A stretch of 39,886 bases of DNA from a bacterium. Its GTDB lineage: Bacteria; Zixibacteria; MSB-5A5; GN15; FEB-12. Shown here piece by piece: positions 1 to 8,733 of the stretch (position 1 is the stretch's first letter; each line of letters opens with the position of its first letter). The notes beneath the pieces were generated by a model. It did not search any database. It was not told where the DNA came from and saw nothing but the letters and a program-made list of their open reading frames with translations. The position numbers and the translations under genes are program-made. The DNA is taken from positions 1-39,886 of the forward strand of contig JAUWIB010000040.1 in the NCBI GenBank assembly GCA_030605565.1. The letters run 5' to 3'.

Positions 1-473
1 TTTGTAAGATCATGGACATATTGACCGATCAGACGACGATTTGAACGGAAAAAAACGTTACTAACGAAAACGCCCTACGATACCACAACTCTGTACGACG
101 GCAATGTAGATTATGACACAGCCTGTCCGCTCAGGGTGACAGGTCTGCTTGTGAAATCTTTCGTAGGTCAGGTTCCTTGCGAACCTGACAATTCAAGCCG
201 GCAACGGTTTGATCAAAGTCCCTTCTCGAGGGACCTTCCAAAAACTACCGGGTGGCGGTGGTTTCTTTCTTTATGAAGTGGTGTGACAATGTGCATTATA
301 GTTTTGTTGCTACTACCGAAGATTCAGTTGTGCGTGTCTCCAGGTCATAGATACTTCCGGGTTCCCGGGTCCATTACGTCCCGGCCGGGACAGGTTTCAA
401 CACCAACGGCCTCCACAGTCCAAGGTATAACATCAGGTTGTGACCGATCTGGCGCCATAGCGTCTCGGCCTGG
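1..473. other. Non-coding region upstream of IS630 remnant
   Basis: I see no convincing gene here. One hairpin is clear at 167-189: GTCAGGTTC, a five-base loop, then GAACCTGAC (nine perfect pairs), preceded by TCGTAG. It belongs to the same kind of repeat as those at 16101-16281 and 37653-37707. A short open frame at 283-522 has no family-like features and runs into the damaged 5' side of the transposase. The missing N-terminal half of the transposase cannot be recognised in this stretch. Confidence 0.5.
167..189. repeat. Hairpin repeat with GTC/GAC base
   Basis: This is a perfect nine-base inverted repeat, GTCAGGTTC and GAACCTGAC, around the loop CTTGC, with TCGTAG just upstream. It is a member of the dispersed hairpin family in this window whose stem base is conserved while the inner stem differs from copy to copy. 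Confidence 0.6.
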
Positions 474-1133
474 GTGCCTACTCCTCCCCAGGTGCAACAT
501 CGTCGCCAGTGTAACAAACTAACCAGATACAAACAGCCCGCCAACCCGGCTGAACCTTTGATATGTATGGACGAGGCAAGCAAACAGTTGGTAAAGGAAA
601 CCCGGAAATTGATTGCCGCCGGACCTGGCAAGCCGACACGCTATGATTATGAATATGAGCGAAATGGTGTTGGCGGCATTTTCATGTTCTATGCGCCTTT
701 TCAAGGGAAACGGTATGTGGCGGTAACCGACAGAAGAACCAGAGCAGATTGGGCGATGCAAATCAAGAATCTTTTGGATGCACTTTATCCAAAAGCCCGG
801 AAGGTCATTTTGGTTATGGACAATCTTAATACTCATAATGGTATATCACTATACGAAACCTTTCCACCAGAAGAAGCCCGCCGACTTCTCGACAGGCTTG
901 AAATACACTATACACCGAAACATGGCAGTTGATTGAACATAGCCGAGATCGAATTGAGTGTTCTTTCACGCCAATGTACAAATCGTCGGATTCCTGATAA
1001 ACAAACACTTGCTCACGAGATTGCCGCCCGGCAAACACAGCGAAACGAAATAGAGGCAAAGGTAGATTGGCGCTTCACCAACGAAGATGCCAGGATTAAA
1101 CTAAAGAGATTGTACCCAACATTATGTGGTTGA
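474..1133 (+). pseudogene. IS630-family transposase remnant (5' truncated, in-frame TGA)
   Basis: This is the C-terminal two thirds of an IS630-family DDE transposase. The translated frame shows the first catalytic Asp in ICMDEASKQLV, the second in VMDNLNTHN, and the final Glu in NIAEIELSVLS, all in family order. A TGA at 930-932 stands where the family has the Trp of HGSWLN, and the frame continues unbroken after it to the normal family end near LYPTLCG, so the break is a single nonsense change. TGA is a stop elsewhere in this window, so recoding is unlikely. The N-terminal helix-turn-helix region is absent, and similarity begins around the family's YKxPxxPxxP segment. No terminal inverted repeats were found. 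The element is dead. Confidence 0.88.
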
Positions 1134-1311
1134 CGGGACACTAGTGTACGCAGGTACCACGCCCGGCACAAGCAATTTGCGGCCAATAATCCTCGATTTC
1201 CATGTTTCCCCTTTCCTTTTCCAACGCTCCAACATTATCTTGTATCATGGCACTAGCAGCAGCGCTCCGGTCGTTCGGCTGTGTGTAGCGCATAACCGTC
1301 GAGGAGATAAT

Positions 1312-2427
1312 ATGTCACGAAGATCATGTCTGGCCGTCGCTCTATTAATAGCATCGCTGGTCGCCGCGTCTTTTGTTCACGGCGCCGACCGCCCGGAACT
1401 CTACCAGTTCGCTCCGCCATACCCGAGATATCTGCCTCCGTTTGCGTCTGACATCAATCCACCTATACTGCAAAAAGAGGCTTTTGTCACCATGCATCTC
1501 CATGTCGATGAAGAAGGGTTGGTGCAGCAACTAACGGCTGACTCTGCCGGCCATTCAGGTTTGATCAAGTACGTCGATGGCTACCTTTGCAGTATTGAGT
1601 TTGTCCCCGCTCTGTTCCGCGGGCAGGAGGTTTCATCTATCCTTCCGGTGGAGGTGCGGCTCCGCGCCGGTGACAGACGGCCACGCTTTGAGTTCCCCAT
1701 CGACAGCGCCGGTAGTCCGGGTGACGGTCGACTTTATTTTGCAACTTTTCCTCCTAATGACATTACGCTACCGGGTGTAGTGCGCTTTCCATCATACTAT
1801 GGGGCGCCTCATCTGGACACCCTCAACGAAATGTATCCATACTTGTTGATGGCGGTCGACCTTGACTCGTCGGGACGGTACATTGACTCGCGGATGATTG
1901 TCGGTACCTGTCCGACGTTTGAATGGCAGTTGTTGACGGCCCTTCTCTGGTCCGAGTTTAAGCCTGCGACTGTGAAAGGAGAGGCAATAACCTCCACATG
2001 TTATCTCTTGGTTTCGTTTTTTGGGTCGGTTGCCTATCCGACGACAATCTGGCTGCCGCTGTCGAGCGACACCGCAAACCTGCTGGAGTGTCTGAGAATC
2101 CGCACTTTTGCGGATCGTGTCGGCCTGCTGACACCGGCGCTGCCAAAACGTCATCCGCACGATACCTACCCCTTGGGAGCCAACCATCCCTTTCAGCGAG
2201 ACACCGTTGTTGCTCTCATTGAGATCGATACTTCCGGTCACGCTCGACTCCTGAGTTGTGATCGAACCCACAGGGAGCTTCGTTTGGCTGTTCGCAAGGC
2301 GGTACACAACTCCAGGTTCTATCCAGCGCTGGATTTCGAGGGAAAACCACAGAAATTCAAGGGTAGTGCCGCTTATGAGTTCAATGGCACACCCAACGTA
2401 CGAATCCGTTACCATTGGCTGAAGTAA
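1312..2427 (+). CDS. Secreted protein with three TonB_C-like modules
   Basis: This 371-residue protein is exported. Residues 1-25 form a signal peptide (MSRRSCLAVALLIASLVAAS, then FVHGA). The ATG at 1312 is chosen because GAGGAGA lies just upstream and the signal peptide follows directly; the frame is open further upstream without a good start. Three segments resemble the TonB C-terminal fold, with the pattern of a strand, 'D-xx-G', a helix with a basic or aromatic end, 'F-x-PA' and a closing strand. They lie around residues 52-118, 175-240 (LDSSGRYID, then EFKPATVKG) and 293-358 (IDTSGHARL, then SRFYPALDFEGKP). There is no transmembrane anchor after the signal peptide. Its position upstream of the ExbBD/TonB genes suggests an envelope role. 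The domain call is by pattern only and the function is unknown. Confidence 0.7.
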   Translation: MSRRSCLAVALLIASLVAASFVHGADRPELYQFAPPYPRYLPPFASDINPPILQKEAFVTMHLHVDEEGLVQQLTADSAGHSGLIKYVDGYLCSIEFVPALFRGQEVSSILPVEVRLRAGDRRPRFEFPIDSAGSPGDGRLYFATFPPNDITLPGVVRFPSYYGAPHLDTLNEMYPYLLMAVDLDSSGRYIDSRMIVGTCPTFEWQLLTALLWSEFKPATVKGEAITSTCYLLVSFFGSVAYPTTIWLPLSSDTANLLECLRIRTFADRVGLLTPALPKRHPHDTYPLGANHPFQRDTVVALIEIDTSGHARLLSCDRTHRELRLAVRKAVHNSRFYPALDFEGKPQKFKGSAAYEFNGTPNVRIRYHWLK

Positions 2428-2442
2428 GGGCCGACGCCCTTA
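2425..2442 (+). terminator. Hairpin at gene end, possible weak terminator
   Basis: The stop codon TAA is the first part of a perfect seven-base stem, TAAGGGC and GCCCTTA, with loop CGAC. There is no T-tract after it, so it may protect the 3' end or terminate weakly rather than act as a classical intrinsic terminator. Confidence 0.35.
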
Positions 2443-2729
2443 GCGCACGCCGAACCACCTGTATAACAAGGGGTTAGAATGTGTATGCGGCCCTCCGCCG
2501 ACACGCTACAGACGCACATTCTGCGCCATCGTTCCCTCACGGACTGCCAGTGTGATTACCGTCCAGCGCAACCGATTGAAGGACAATAGATAATCCGGGG
2601 CGCAGTGGCTGCGGCTGGTTTCCGGCACGATTCTTGTCTCTATATGAAGGCATGAGGCGGCTGAATGCCGTGGGACGAATTGGGAAGAAAATGCTGGCTC
2701 GAATGTATAAGACGCAGGAGTAGGTTGGT
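2428..2729. other. Intergenic region with inverted repeat
   Basis: No gene is supported here. Apart from the hairpin at the end of the preceding gene, the stretch contains an eight-base inverted repeat, AGAATGTG at 2476-2483 and CACATTCT at 2515-2522, separated by 31 bases. No good promoter pair was found before the small gene at 2730. Confidence 0.4.
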
Positions 2730-2933
2730 ATGGAAAGGGCAACACGTGCCATGAATATGGCGTCAGGAGTGATTGTTTTGTTGAGCGGACTCTACATTGA
2801 GTACTCGTTTTCCTCGGTACTTACTATCGAGATCAGAGCCGTCATTGGTGTGCTGGCGACTCTTTATGCGCTGGCGCGGTTAGCCCCCTGGTTGAAAAAC
2901 CTACGCAGAATACGGCGCAGTGCCGCGGGGTGA
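2730..2933 (+). CDS. Small two-TM membrane protein, unknown function
   Basis: This is a 67-residue protein with two likely membrane segments, about residues 11-28 (GVIVLLSGLYIEYSF region) and 34-53 (AVIGVLATLYALARLAP), and a strongly basic tail (KNLRRIRR). A GGAG lies nine bases before the ATG. The coding potential is plausible because hydrophobicity, basic tail and ribosome site agree, but I recognise no family. It precedes the TPR/ExbBD genes but is separated from them by a likely promoter, so it may be transcribed separately. Confidence 0.5.
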   Translation: MERATRAMNMASGVIVLLSGLYIEYSFSSVLTIEIRAVIGVLATLYALARLAPWLKNLRRIRRSAAG

Positions 2934-2951
2934 TCATCTCGAATTATTCCC

Positions 2952-2979
2952 TTGACTTTGAGCACATTTCACGTATTTT
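2952..2979 (+). promoter_or_regulatory. Candidate sigma-70 promoter for the TPR-ExbBD-TonB cluster
   Basis: TTGACT at 2952-2957 and TATTTT at 2974-2979 are spaced by 16 bases, about 25 bases before the chosen start of the TPR gene. The -10 match is only four of six, so this is a moderate candidate. Confidence 0.4.
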
Positions 2980-3004
2980 GGCAAATTATTTTGGGATTCC
3001 TGTT

Positions 3005-4927
3005 ATGAGGGTTCTTGGATTGATGTTAAAACCTCGGCACTGCCGATTCTACACGCTGCTGGCAGCGGCAGTTATTGTCATTAGTGTACCGACCGTAGTG
3101 TCGGGAGAAGTGAAGCCGGCCATTCTGAATGCGCTGGATGCGGCAGACACAGCCAAAGCGATCAATCTTCTCCGGTCGGAGATAGAGATTGATCCCGGCT
3201 ACCATCTCAACTACAACTACCTGGGACGAATCAACTACGAGCGTCGTCAGTACACTCAGGCCAAAGAGTTCTTCCTGAAGGCTGTTGAGAAGAAGAAGAA
3301 GCACTGGGAGTCACTCTACCTGCTCGGTCGATGTCAATTGGAGCTGGGTGAGGTGGATGAGGCCGAACAGACCATGAAGAAAGGCCTCAAGAAGGCCAGG
3401 AATTCCGAGAAGGCCTGGTTTGAAAATGGTTATGGTTTGGTGATGATGGCCCGCGAGAACTATGTCGATGCTGATCGTGCTTTCCGCGCTGCTTTGGTTA
3501 TCGATTCAACCAGCGCCGAGTATCACATCAATCTTGGTGACGCCAACTACTACCAGGGAATTCCGTCTCTGGCTATCAGCGAATATGAGAAGGCGCTTGA
3601 AGTGGACACAGCTTCTCTGGAAGTCTATTTTCATTGGGCCGAAGCCTGTCTCGATATGAAGGATTACAACTGCGCTATCGAAAAGCTGCAAGTAGTTCTC
3701 CAGAAAGACAGCACTCATGCACCGGCCTGGATGCGCGCCGGAGGCATTTATTTCAAGGCGGCGATGTCGACTCGAACACGAGATGAGCGTAAGGCGCGCT
3801 TTTTTGACGCTATCGGCGCTTATCAGCGGTACCTCGAACTGTCGCAGACCAAACCGGATTCGACTCATGTTCGTGGTTTCTTCGAGTTGGCTATGGCCTA
3901 CGTGAATGTTGGTGGTTCCGAGGAGGCCGTAAAGTATTTTGAGGACGTACTGTCGATACCCTACGAAGCGCGCGATATTTACTTCCATTACGGTAAGGCG
4001 CTCTGGGGGGTGCAGGATTTCGAGAAAAGTGCTGAAGTTCTCAACAAACACCTCGAGTGGCTGGAGAATGCAGACAATACCGAGGCCACCAGAGTCAAGG
4101 ATGTAGAGCTGTACCAGTATCTGGGTGATGCTTACTATTATCGCAAGGACAGGAATTTCAGGAAAGCCATAGAGAACTATGAAAAGTCACTTGCGGAAAA
4201 CCCGAATCAGAAGCGGCTGACTTACAACATTGCTGTCTCTTACCACAATGATAAACAGCTTGGTCGGGGTCTTGAGTATTATCAGAAGCGTATCGACATG
4301 GGCGTCGATTCGGCCAAAGCCGGTATCTACAAGAACGCCGGTTACTGTGCGCTGAGCATTGCCGACCAGGGAGACGGTGGTGAAGAGGAAGAGAGCCTCG
4401 AAGAAGAGGATGAGGTCGACCCGGTGGACAATGGGATCGATCCCAATCTGAACTACCGTGAGATCGCGCTGGGCTATCTGGAGCAGTATCTGTCGTTCAA
4501 GCCGGCTGAAATCAAGACTATTCAGTTGGTTGCCTACAACTACCTCAATAAGATGGCCGATTGTACCAACGGGGTGAAGTATTACAAACGGGTTCTGGAA
4601 GTTGAGCCTGACAATTGTGACGCCAAGAAGTCACTGGGGTACGCATACTTCGGTGGCCTTTGCACCAAAAACCATACCAGGGCGCTGACTTATCTGCTTG
4701 ATGCGCAGAGATGCGTCGCTTCGGCCGACGGTGCCTGCGCTGATGTTGATCTTATTCTCTATATCGCGCAATGCTATCATTTAAGAGCGGTAGAAAGATC
4801 CAGGGACAAGGCCGGCGCCAGCGATGATTTCCAGAACGCCAACAAATGGTATGGGAAGTGTCTAAGGTGTGAGCCGGGCAACCAGGCTTGCAAGAAGGGA
4901 CGCGACGACACGAGTTTCGAGTTCTAA
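3005..4927 (+). CDS. Large periplasmic TPR protein of the ExbBD locus
   Basis: This 640-residue protein has a signal peptide at about residues 1-34 (basic KPRHCR, then a hydrophobic run ending VVSG), so it is probably periplasmic or membrane-anchored. The rest is built of tetratricopeptide repeats, with many helices of the type 'YLGRxxYERRQYxxAKEFFLKAV' and 'AYxNxGGSEEAVKYFEDVL', a fold used as a protein-binding scaffold. One acidic, low-complexity loop (GDGGEEEESLEEEDEVDP) interrupts the repeats near residue 460. The frame stays open back to 2930, but ATG 3005 is preferred because the signal peptide begins there and a GGGA lies eight bases upstream. The next genes encode a membrane protein, ExbB, two ExbDs and TonB in the same direction, so I infer a scaffold partner of that motor. 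TPR identity is firm; the role is inferred. Confidence 0.85.
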   Translation: MRVLGLMLKPRHCRFYTLLAAAVIVISVPTVVSGEVKPAILNALDAADTAKAINLLRSEIEIDPGYHLNYNYLGRINYERRQYTQAKEFFLKAVEKKKKHWESLYLLGRCQLELGEVDEAEQTMKKGLKKARNSEKAWFENGYGLVMMARENYVDADRAFRAALVIDSTSAEYHINLGDANYYQGIPSLAISEYEKALEVDTASLEVYFHWAEACLDMKDYNCAIEKLQVVLQKDSTHAPAWMRAGGIYFKAAMSTRTRDERKARFFDAIGAYQRYLELSQTKPDSTHVRGFFELAMAYVNVGGSEEAVKYFEDVLSIPYEARDIYFHYGKALWGVQDFEKSAEVLNKHLEWLENADNTEATRVKDVELYQYLGDAYYYRKDRNFRKAIENYEKSLAENPNQKRLTYNIAVSYHNDKQLGRGLEYYQKRIDMGVDSAKAGIYKNAGYCALSIADQGDGGEEEESLEEEDEVDPVDNGIDPNLNYREIALGYLEQYLSFKPAEIKTIQLVAYNYLNKMADCTNGVKYYKRVLEVEPDNCDAKKSLGYAYFGGLCTKNHTRALTYLLDAQRCVASADGACADVDLILYIAQCYHLRAVERSRDKAGASDDFQNANKWYGKCLRCEPGNQACKKGRDDTSFEF

Positions 4928-4960
4928 CTCGATATGATCGCAAATTAAACGGGAGTCTGA

Positions 4961-5926
4961 ATGGCTGAAGAAGAGAAAAAGGTGTCATCGGCAAAGCGTA
5001 TCAGCGACAAGGAGCGGTTTAGATATATCGGCTTTGATGTCTTCCCTGGCCGTATCAAGAATTTGTTCAAGTCTGATGCGGAGAAAGACAAGCTGGTGGA
5101 TAGGGTTCGGCAGAAGCGAACAAATCGCGACCTCGGAGCGCTGCGCGATGACTGTACATTGCTTGAGGAGCGAGTATCCCTTTCCGACCGCGTTGTCCTG
5201 ACCGTTGCTTGTCTGTTCATGGTTGCAGCTCTGTTTTTCCCGTGGTACTCGGCTTACAACGAGATCGTTGAGGAACCAGCAGAGGAAGCCGCCGTGGTTG
5301 CAGATTCCGGCGCTGTTGAGGATAGTTTACTCACAGACAGTGTCGCCGTCGCTGCCCTTCAGGGAGAAACCGAGGCGATAGTTGACGCTACCACAGAAGC
5401 CGAAGGTGACGTTGCTGCCGAGCAAGAGGTCGTCGAGGGTGATTACTCGGAGGCGCCCAAGGAAGAGATCATCCACGGATACGTGGCCAAGAAGAAGATT
5501 CATAAAGAGTATTCCCGACTTACCGGCCTGGGCTCATTTGCTTCATTAGGCTCGGCCGGTTCACATGTTTTTTCGTCCGGTTTTGTACTGATACTCACCG
5601 GTCTGATGTTTCTGGTTTTGACTTTATCGTGCCTGTTGCTGCCTGCGTATACGTTGTACGGCCTTTTCGGAATCAAGGGCAACAGCGACCAGAAGGCGCT
5701 GAAGTTGAAGTCGATTTTGAAACTGAACTGGCTGCCACTGCTTCTTTTTGTGGCTGCGCTGATTATCTCTTTTGTTGGCGCCGATTACGGTCCGGGAACA
5801 TCGAGCCTGTACACCAGTCTTGGTGACAGCTATGGTATCGGGGTCTTTTTTGGCAGTCTGTCCTGGGGGGTGTTTATAACGCTGGCCGCATCGATTATGT
5901 TGGCCGCGAAAGGTCTTGAAATCTAA
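4961..5926 (+). CDS. Four-TM membrane protein with acidic loop, ExbBD locus
   Basis: This is a 321-residue membrane protein I cannot assign to a named family. The N-terminal 75 residues are charged and probably cytoplasmic. Membrane segments are at about 76-96, 205-235, 256-274 and 291-315. Between the first and second lies a loop of about 100 residues, very rich in Glu, Asp, Ala and Val up to about residue 168, which would face the periplasm if the N-terminus is inside. GGGAG precedes the ATG. It sits between the TPR gene (33 bases upstream) and exbB (28 bases downstream), so it is probably co-transcribed and may be an accessory part of the ExbB-ExbD-TonB complex. Confidence 0.75.
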   Translation: MAEEEKKVSSAKRISDKERFRYIGFDVFPGRIKNLFKSDAEKDKLVDRVRQKRTNRDLGALRDDCTLLEERVSLSDRVVLTVACLFMVAALFFPWYSAYNEIVEEPAEEAAVVADSGAVEDSLLTDSVAVAALQGETEAIVDATTEAEGDVAAEQEVVEGDYSEAPKEEIIHGYVAKKKIHKEYSRLTGLGSFASLGSAGSHVFSSGFVLILTGLMFLVLTLSCLLLPAYTLYGLFGIKGNSDQKALKLKSILKLNWLPLLLFVAALIISFVGADYGPGTSSLYTSLGDSYGIGVFFGSLSWGVFITLAASIMLAAKGLEI

Positions 5927-5954
5927 GTAGTAATTTTTTGGAGGATAGTAACAA

Positions 5955-6713
5955 GTGGTTAAACAAACAATCTTTGTCACACTGAATGCAATTGCCGCTT
6001 TCGCAATCGGCTTCGGCCTGTGGTATGGCGTCTTCAGGACATCGGAAAACCCGATCGTACACTCTATCTATATGGGTGGTCCCTTGGTCGTTCTGTTGAT
6101 TATGATCTTTGTCATGTGTATGGTATTCGTGGTGGAGCGGTATTTTTCGCTGTACGGTGTGGCCAAGGGCAAGAGTTCGGTGCAGGTCTTTTTCAAGAAG
6201 CTCATCCAGTCGATCCAGAAGGATGATTTCGACGGCGCTCTGGCTGCCTGTGACAAGCAGCGCGGCACCACCGCCAACGTTCTGCGCGCCGGCATTGAGC
6301 GTTATCAGGAAGTTAAGGCTCGGGAAGGTATGGAAGGTGAGAAACGAATCCAGTTGACCCAGTCGGCCATCGAAGAAGCCAACGCGCTGGAAGGTCCGCT
6401 GTTGGAACGTAACCTGATCGCCCTGTCGACGATCGCTTCGATCGCTACCATGGTTGGGCTTCTGGGTACTACCATCGGTATGATCCGTGCCTTCGCCGCT
6501 ACCGGTAATGTCGAAGGCGGTCTCATCGACGCCCAGGCGCTGTCCGTCGGTATCTCCGAGGCGTTGGTTAATACTGCCGGTGGACTTCTTTCCGGTATCC
6601 TCGGTATTTTCTTCTACAACTTCTTCGTGAACAAGGTGGATGCCTTTAACTATACGACCGACGAAGCCACCTTTGAGGTTATGCAGATCCTCAAAGACAA
6701 GGAAGGAATCTAA
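5955..6713 (+). CDS. exbB: ExbB/TolQ/MotA-family proton channel protein
   Basis: This 252-residue inner-membrane protein belongs to the MotA/TolQ/ExbB family, which forms the proton-conducting stator that energises TonB or TolA. It has a first membrane helix near residues 8-24, a second near 36-56 (VVLLIMIFVMCMVFVVERYF), a long cytoplasmic helical stretch, and two C-terminal helices near 160-180 and 196-222. The family signature around LLGTTIGMIRAF and the closing helix NTAGGLLSGILGIFFYNFF are clear. The start is a GTG with a strong GGAGG eight to nine bases upstream. The ExbD gene follows three bases after the stop. Whether it serves TonB or Tol cannot be told from this gene, but the neighbouring TonB favours ExbB. 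Confidence 0.93.
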   Translation: MVKQTIFVTLNAIAAFAIGFGLWYGVFRTSENPIVHSIYMGGPLVVLLIMIFVMCMVFVVERYFSLYGVAKGKSSVQVFFKKLIQSIQKDDFDGALAACDKQRGTTANVLRAGIERYQEVKAREGMEGEKRIQLTQSAIEEANALEGPLLERNLIALSTIASIATMVGLLGTTIGMIRAFAATGNVEGGLIDAQALSVGISEALVNTAGGLLSGILGIFFYNFFVNKVDAFNYTTDEATFEVMQILKDKEGI

Positions 6714-6716
6714 TCC

Positions 6717-7193
6717 ATGGCCGGCAAGCGACGCGTTTCCATCAGGATCGACATGACCCCGATGGTGGATATCGCCTTTCTGCTGTTGATCTTCTATATG
6801 GCGACGACGCAGTTTAAGCCGCCGGAAGCGCGTGCGGTCGATTTGCCCGAGTCACATTCGATGATCGAGTTGCCGGATAAGGACGTAATCAATATCACCA
6901 TCACCAAGTACGACTCGATCTACGTTGACTACATCGGGCTGGCCGAGATCGAAATCGAAGGTAAACTGGTCACAACGAAAGTGCGACGGGTACGGCTCTG
7001 TGACAAGTACACGGTGACCACTGAAGTTAACCGGGCGCGAGCACAACTCTTCAAAGCGCTGATCGTCATCAAAGCCGACCACCAGGCGTCTTTTGGTGCG
7101 ATGCAGGATGTGATGAAGAAGATGCAGGAAGACGGACTGGAGCGCTTCCTGATCATTACCGATCTGGAATCGTCGGTCGGCGAGACTGAGTGA
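6717..7193 (+). CDS. exbD: ExbD/TolR-family protein, copy 1
   Basis: This 158-residue protein has one N-terminal membrane helix and a periplasmic domain. It is the ExbD/TolR partner of the ExbB channel. The motif RIDMTPMVDIAFLLLIFYM near residues 10-28 carries the membrane Asp that relays protons. The periplasmic part ends in the usual strand and helix pattern (KADHQASFGAMQDVMKKMQEDGLERFLIIT). The gene begins three bases after exbB, so translation is probably coupled. The same 19-residue motif occurs in the next gene, indicating an old duplication. Confidence 0.93.
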   Translation: MAGKRRVSIRIDMTPMVDIAFLLLIFYMATTQFKPPEARAVDLPESHSMIELPDKDVINITITKYDSIYVDYIGLAEIEIEGKLVTTKVRRVRLCDKYTVTTEVNRARAQLFKALIVIKADHQASFGAMQDVMKKMQEDGLERFLIITDLESSVGETE

Positions 7194-7259
7194 ACGGATG
7201 AACTGGTTCGTGCGTTTAATATATAGAGACGGATATTGACCGAAGGAGTGTGAGCATAT

Positions 7260-7919
7260 ATGGGCGGTGAAGTAGCAGAACGAGCACCCAAGGGTGGAAA
7301 GAAGGGTCTGAGGCGGCCAAAACGCCGGATCTCTATCCGCATCGACATGACGCCAATGGTTGATATCGCCTTCCTCCTGTTGATCTTCTACATGGTAACA
7401 ACAGTGTTCGCCATGCCGCAGGCAATGGAGATCAATCTGCCGCCTATTGATGAAGAAGAGGAGATTGAGATCAAAGAATCCAACCTCCTAACCGTCAGGG
7501 TTGACCATGAAGGTGTCTACTGGTGGAATCTCCGTCGAGTTTCGCCGGACAACCTGCCGCAGTTGATACCAACTGCCGCCAACACTCCGGATACCGTTGC
7601 TTATCGGTTCAATGCCGATAGCCTTCAGGGACTCTTGATCGCCCAGAACCGGGCCAACGATAAACTCAACTCTCTGGTCCTGATTCATCGCGACGCCACT
7701 TATGCCGACATGGTCAATATCCTCGACGAAATCGACCTGATCGAGCGTTCATGGAATGCCTACACCGCCGAGCAGTTGGGTGTCAAGATAGGGGATATCC
7801 CAAGGGACCAGAAGTTCTCCTATCGTTACGCTATCGGCGAGTGGGAAGACAGAGACGACAAGATTATGGATGCGGCGCGAGCGGCCGTAGCGACAGTGCC
7901 GGCAGGAGGTGAAGAATAA
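7260..7919 (+). CDS. exbD: ExbD/TolR-family protein, copy 2 (longer)
   Basis: This is a second ExbD/TolR-like protein, 219 residues, longer than the family's usual 130-160. A basic N-terminal extension (KGGKKGLRRPKRRISIR) precedes RIDMTPMVDIAFLLLIFYM near residues 27-45, identical to the motif of copy 1. The periplasmic domain is bigger, with an acidic linker (PPIDEEEEIEIKE) and an extra C-terminal segment (FSYRYAIGEWEDRDDK) not seen in copy 1. GGAG lies about 12 bases before the ATG. Its TAA overlaps the ATG of the TonB gene by one base. Two different ExbDs with one ExbB suggest a heteromeric ExbD pair, but this is inferred. Confidence 0.92.
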   Translation: MGGEVAERAPKGGKKGLRRPKRRISIRIDMTPMVDIAFLLLIFYMVTTVFAMPQAMEINLPPIDEEEEIEIKESNLLTVRVDHEGVYWWNLRRVSPDNLPQLIPTAANTPDTVAYRFNADSLQGLLIAQNRANDKLNSLVLIHRDATYADMVNILDEIDLIERSWNAYTAEQLGVKIGDIPRDQKFSYRYAIGEWEDRDDKIMDAARAAVATVPAGGEE

Positions 7920-8644
7920 TGGCTGTATATCCTCTATGGTCACCGTACGGCGCGTATGAACTGAAGTCCAAATATCAGCGCAATTTTCTCTACGGTACCG
8001 GGCTTATTCTGGCTCTGGTGCTCTTAATCCTGCTGGTGGCTTGGTTTGTGTCCCGAGAAGATGAGATTGTCGGCGGCGGTGCTCCAGTCTTGGTCATCAA
8101 GACAGTAGCCGATCTCGGCCCGCCGCCGAGTATCGCCCGCAAGCCTCCCCAGGTTTCCGTGCAAGCCCCTCAAACGGTAGCCCCAAAAGTTGGTATTCCC
8201 AAGCCGGTGGCCGACGATGAAGTGCTTGACGAGGATGTTGTGCTGGCTACCCGTGATGAGTTGGCCGAAATCGTGGCGCCTGACATCGCCACCGTAGCCG
8301 GCGACGGCGATATTGAGATCGATATCTCCGAGGACGACTATCTCCCGGCTCCTGACGAATTCGTTCCAGTGGAGATCAATCCGGACATGATCTACACTCC
8401 GCCTTTGGAGTATCCACGGTTGGCCAAACAGGCCGGGATCACCGGTGATGTTTGGGTCCAGGCTTTGGTGGACAAGGACGGCAATGTCCGTGACACTCGG
8501 GTCGGCAAGTCTTCAGGAACCGTCTCTCTGGACGATGCGGCAATCAAGCAGGCGATGCAATGCAAATACAAACCTGGTATTCAGAACGGGCGACCGATAG
8601 CCTGCTGGGTTACGTATAAGGTAGAGTTTACGCTCGATAATTAA
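7919..8644 (+). CDS. tonB: TonB-family energy transducer
   Basis: This 241-residue protein has a cytoplasmic N-terminus, one membrane anchor near residues 24-44 (FLYGTGLILALVLLILLVAW), a short proline-rich stretch (KPPQVSVQAPQTVAPKVGIPKP), an acidic linker, and a C-terminal TonB_C domain from about residue 158 (YTPPLEYPRLAKQAGITGDV to the end). In TonB proteins this domain contacts outer-membrane receptors and transmits energy from ExbB/ExbD. The start overlaps the stop of ExbD copy 2 (TAATG), a sign of coupled translation. No TonB-dependent receptor lies in the window, so its client is unknown. Confidence 0.92.
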   Translation: MAVYPLWSPYGAYELKSKYQRNFLYGTGLILALVLLILLVAWFVSREDEIVGGGAPVLVIKTVADLGPPPSIARKPPQVSVQAPQTVAPKVGIPKPVADDEVLDEDVVLATRDELAEIVAPDIATVAGDGDIEIDISEDDYLPAPDEFVPVEINPDMIYTPPLEYPRLAKQAGITGDVWVQALVDKDGNVRDTRVGKSSGTVSLDDAAIKQAMQCKYKPGIQNGRPIACWVTYKVEFTLDN

Positions 8645-8733
8645 GCGACCGTCACTCATAGATTAGCGGGTAATGGGTATCTGCCGTCACCGGGAGGTGT
8701 CCCATGACTGGTCAACGTCAGGCCTCGGCCTGT

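Noticed and set aside
283-522. Short plus-strand open frame before the transposase remnant
   Set aside because: No family resemblance, no ribosome site, and it shares the decayed stretch next to the pseudogene.
930-932. Recoding of TGA as Trp in the transposase
   Set aside because: TGA ends many intact genes in the window, such as ExbD copy 1 and the CydA-like gene, so a changed code is not plausible.
1792-2415. Long minus-strand frame opposite the TonB_C-like gene
   Set aside because: Shadow of the real gene; the plus strand has the signal peptide, ribosome site and domain pattern.
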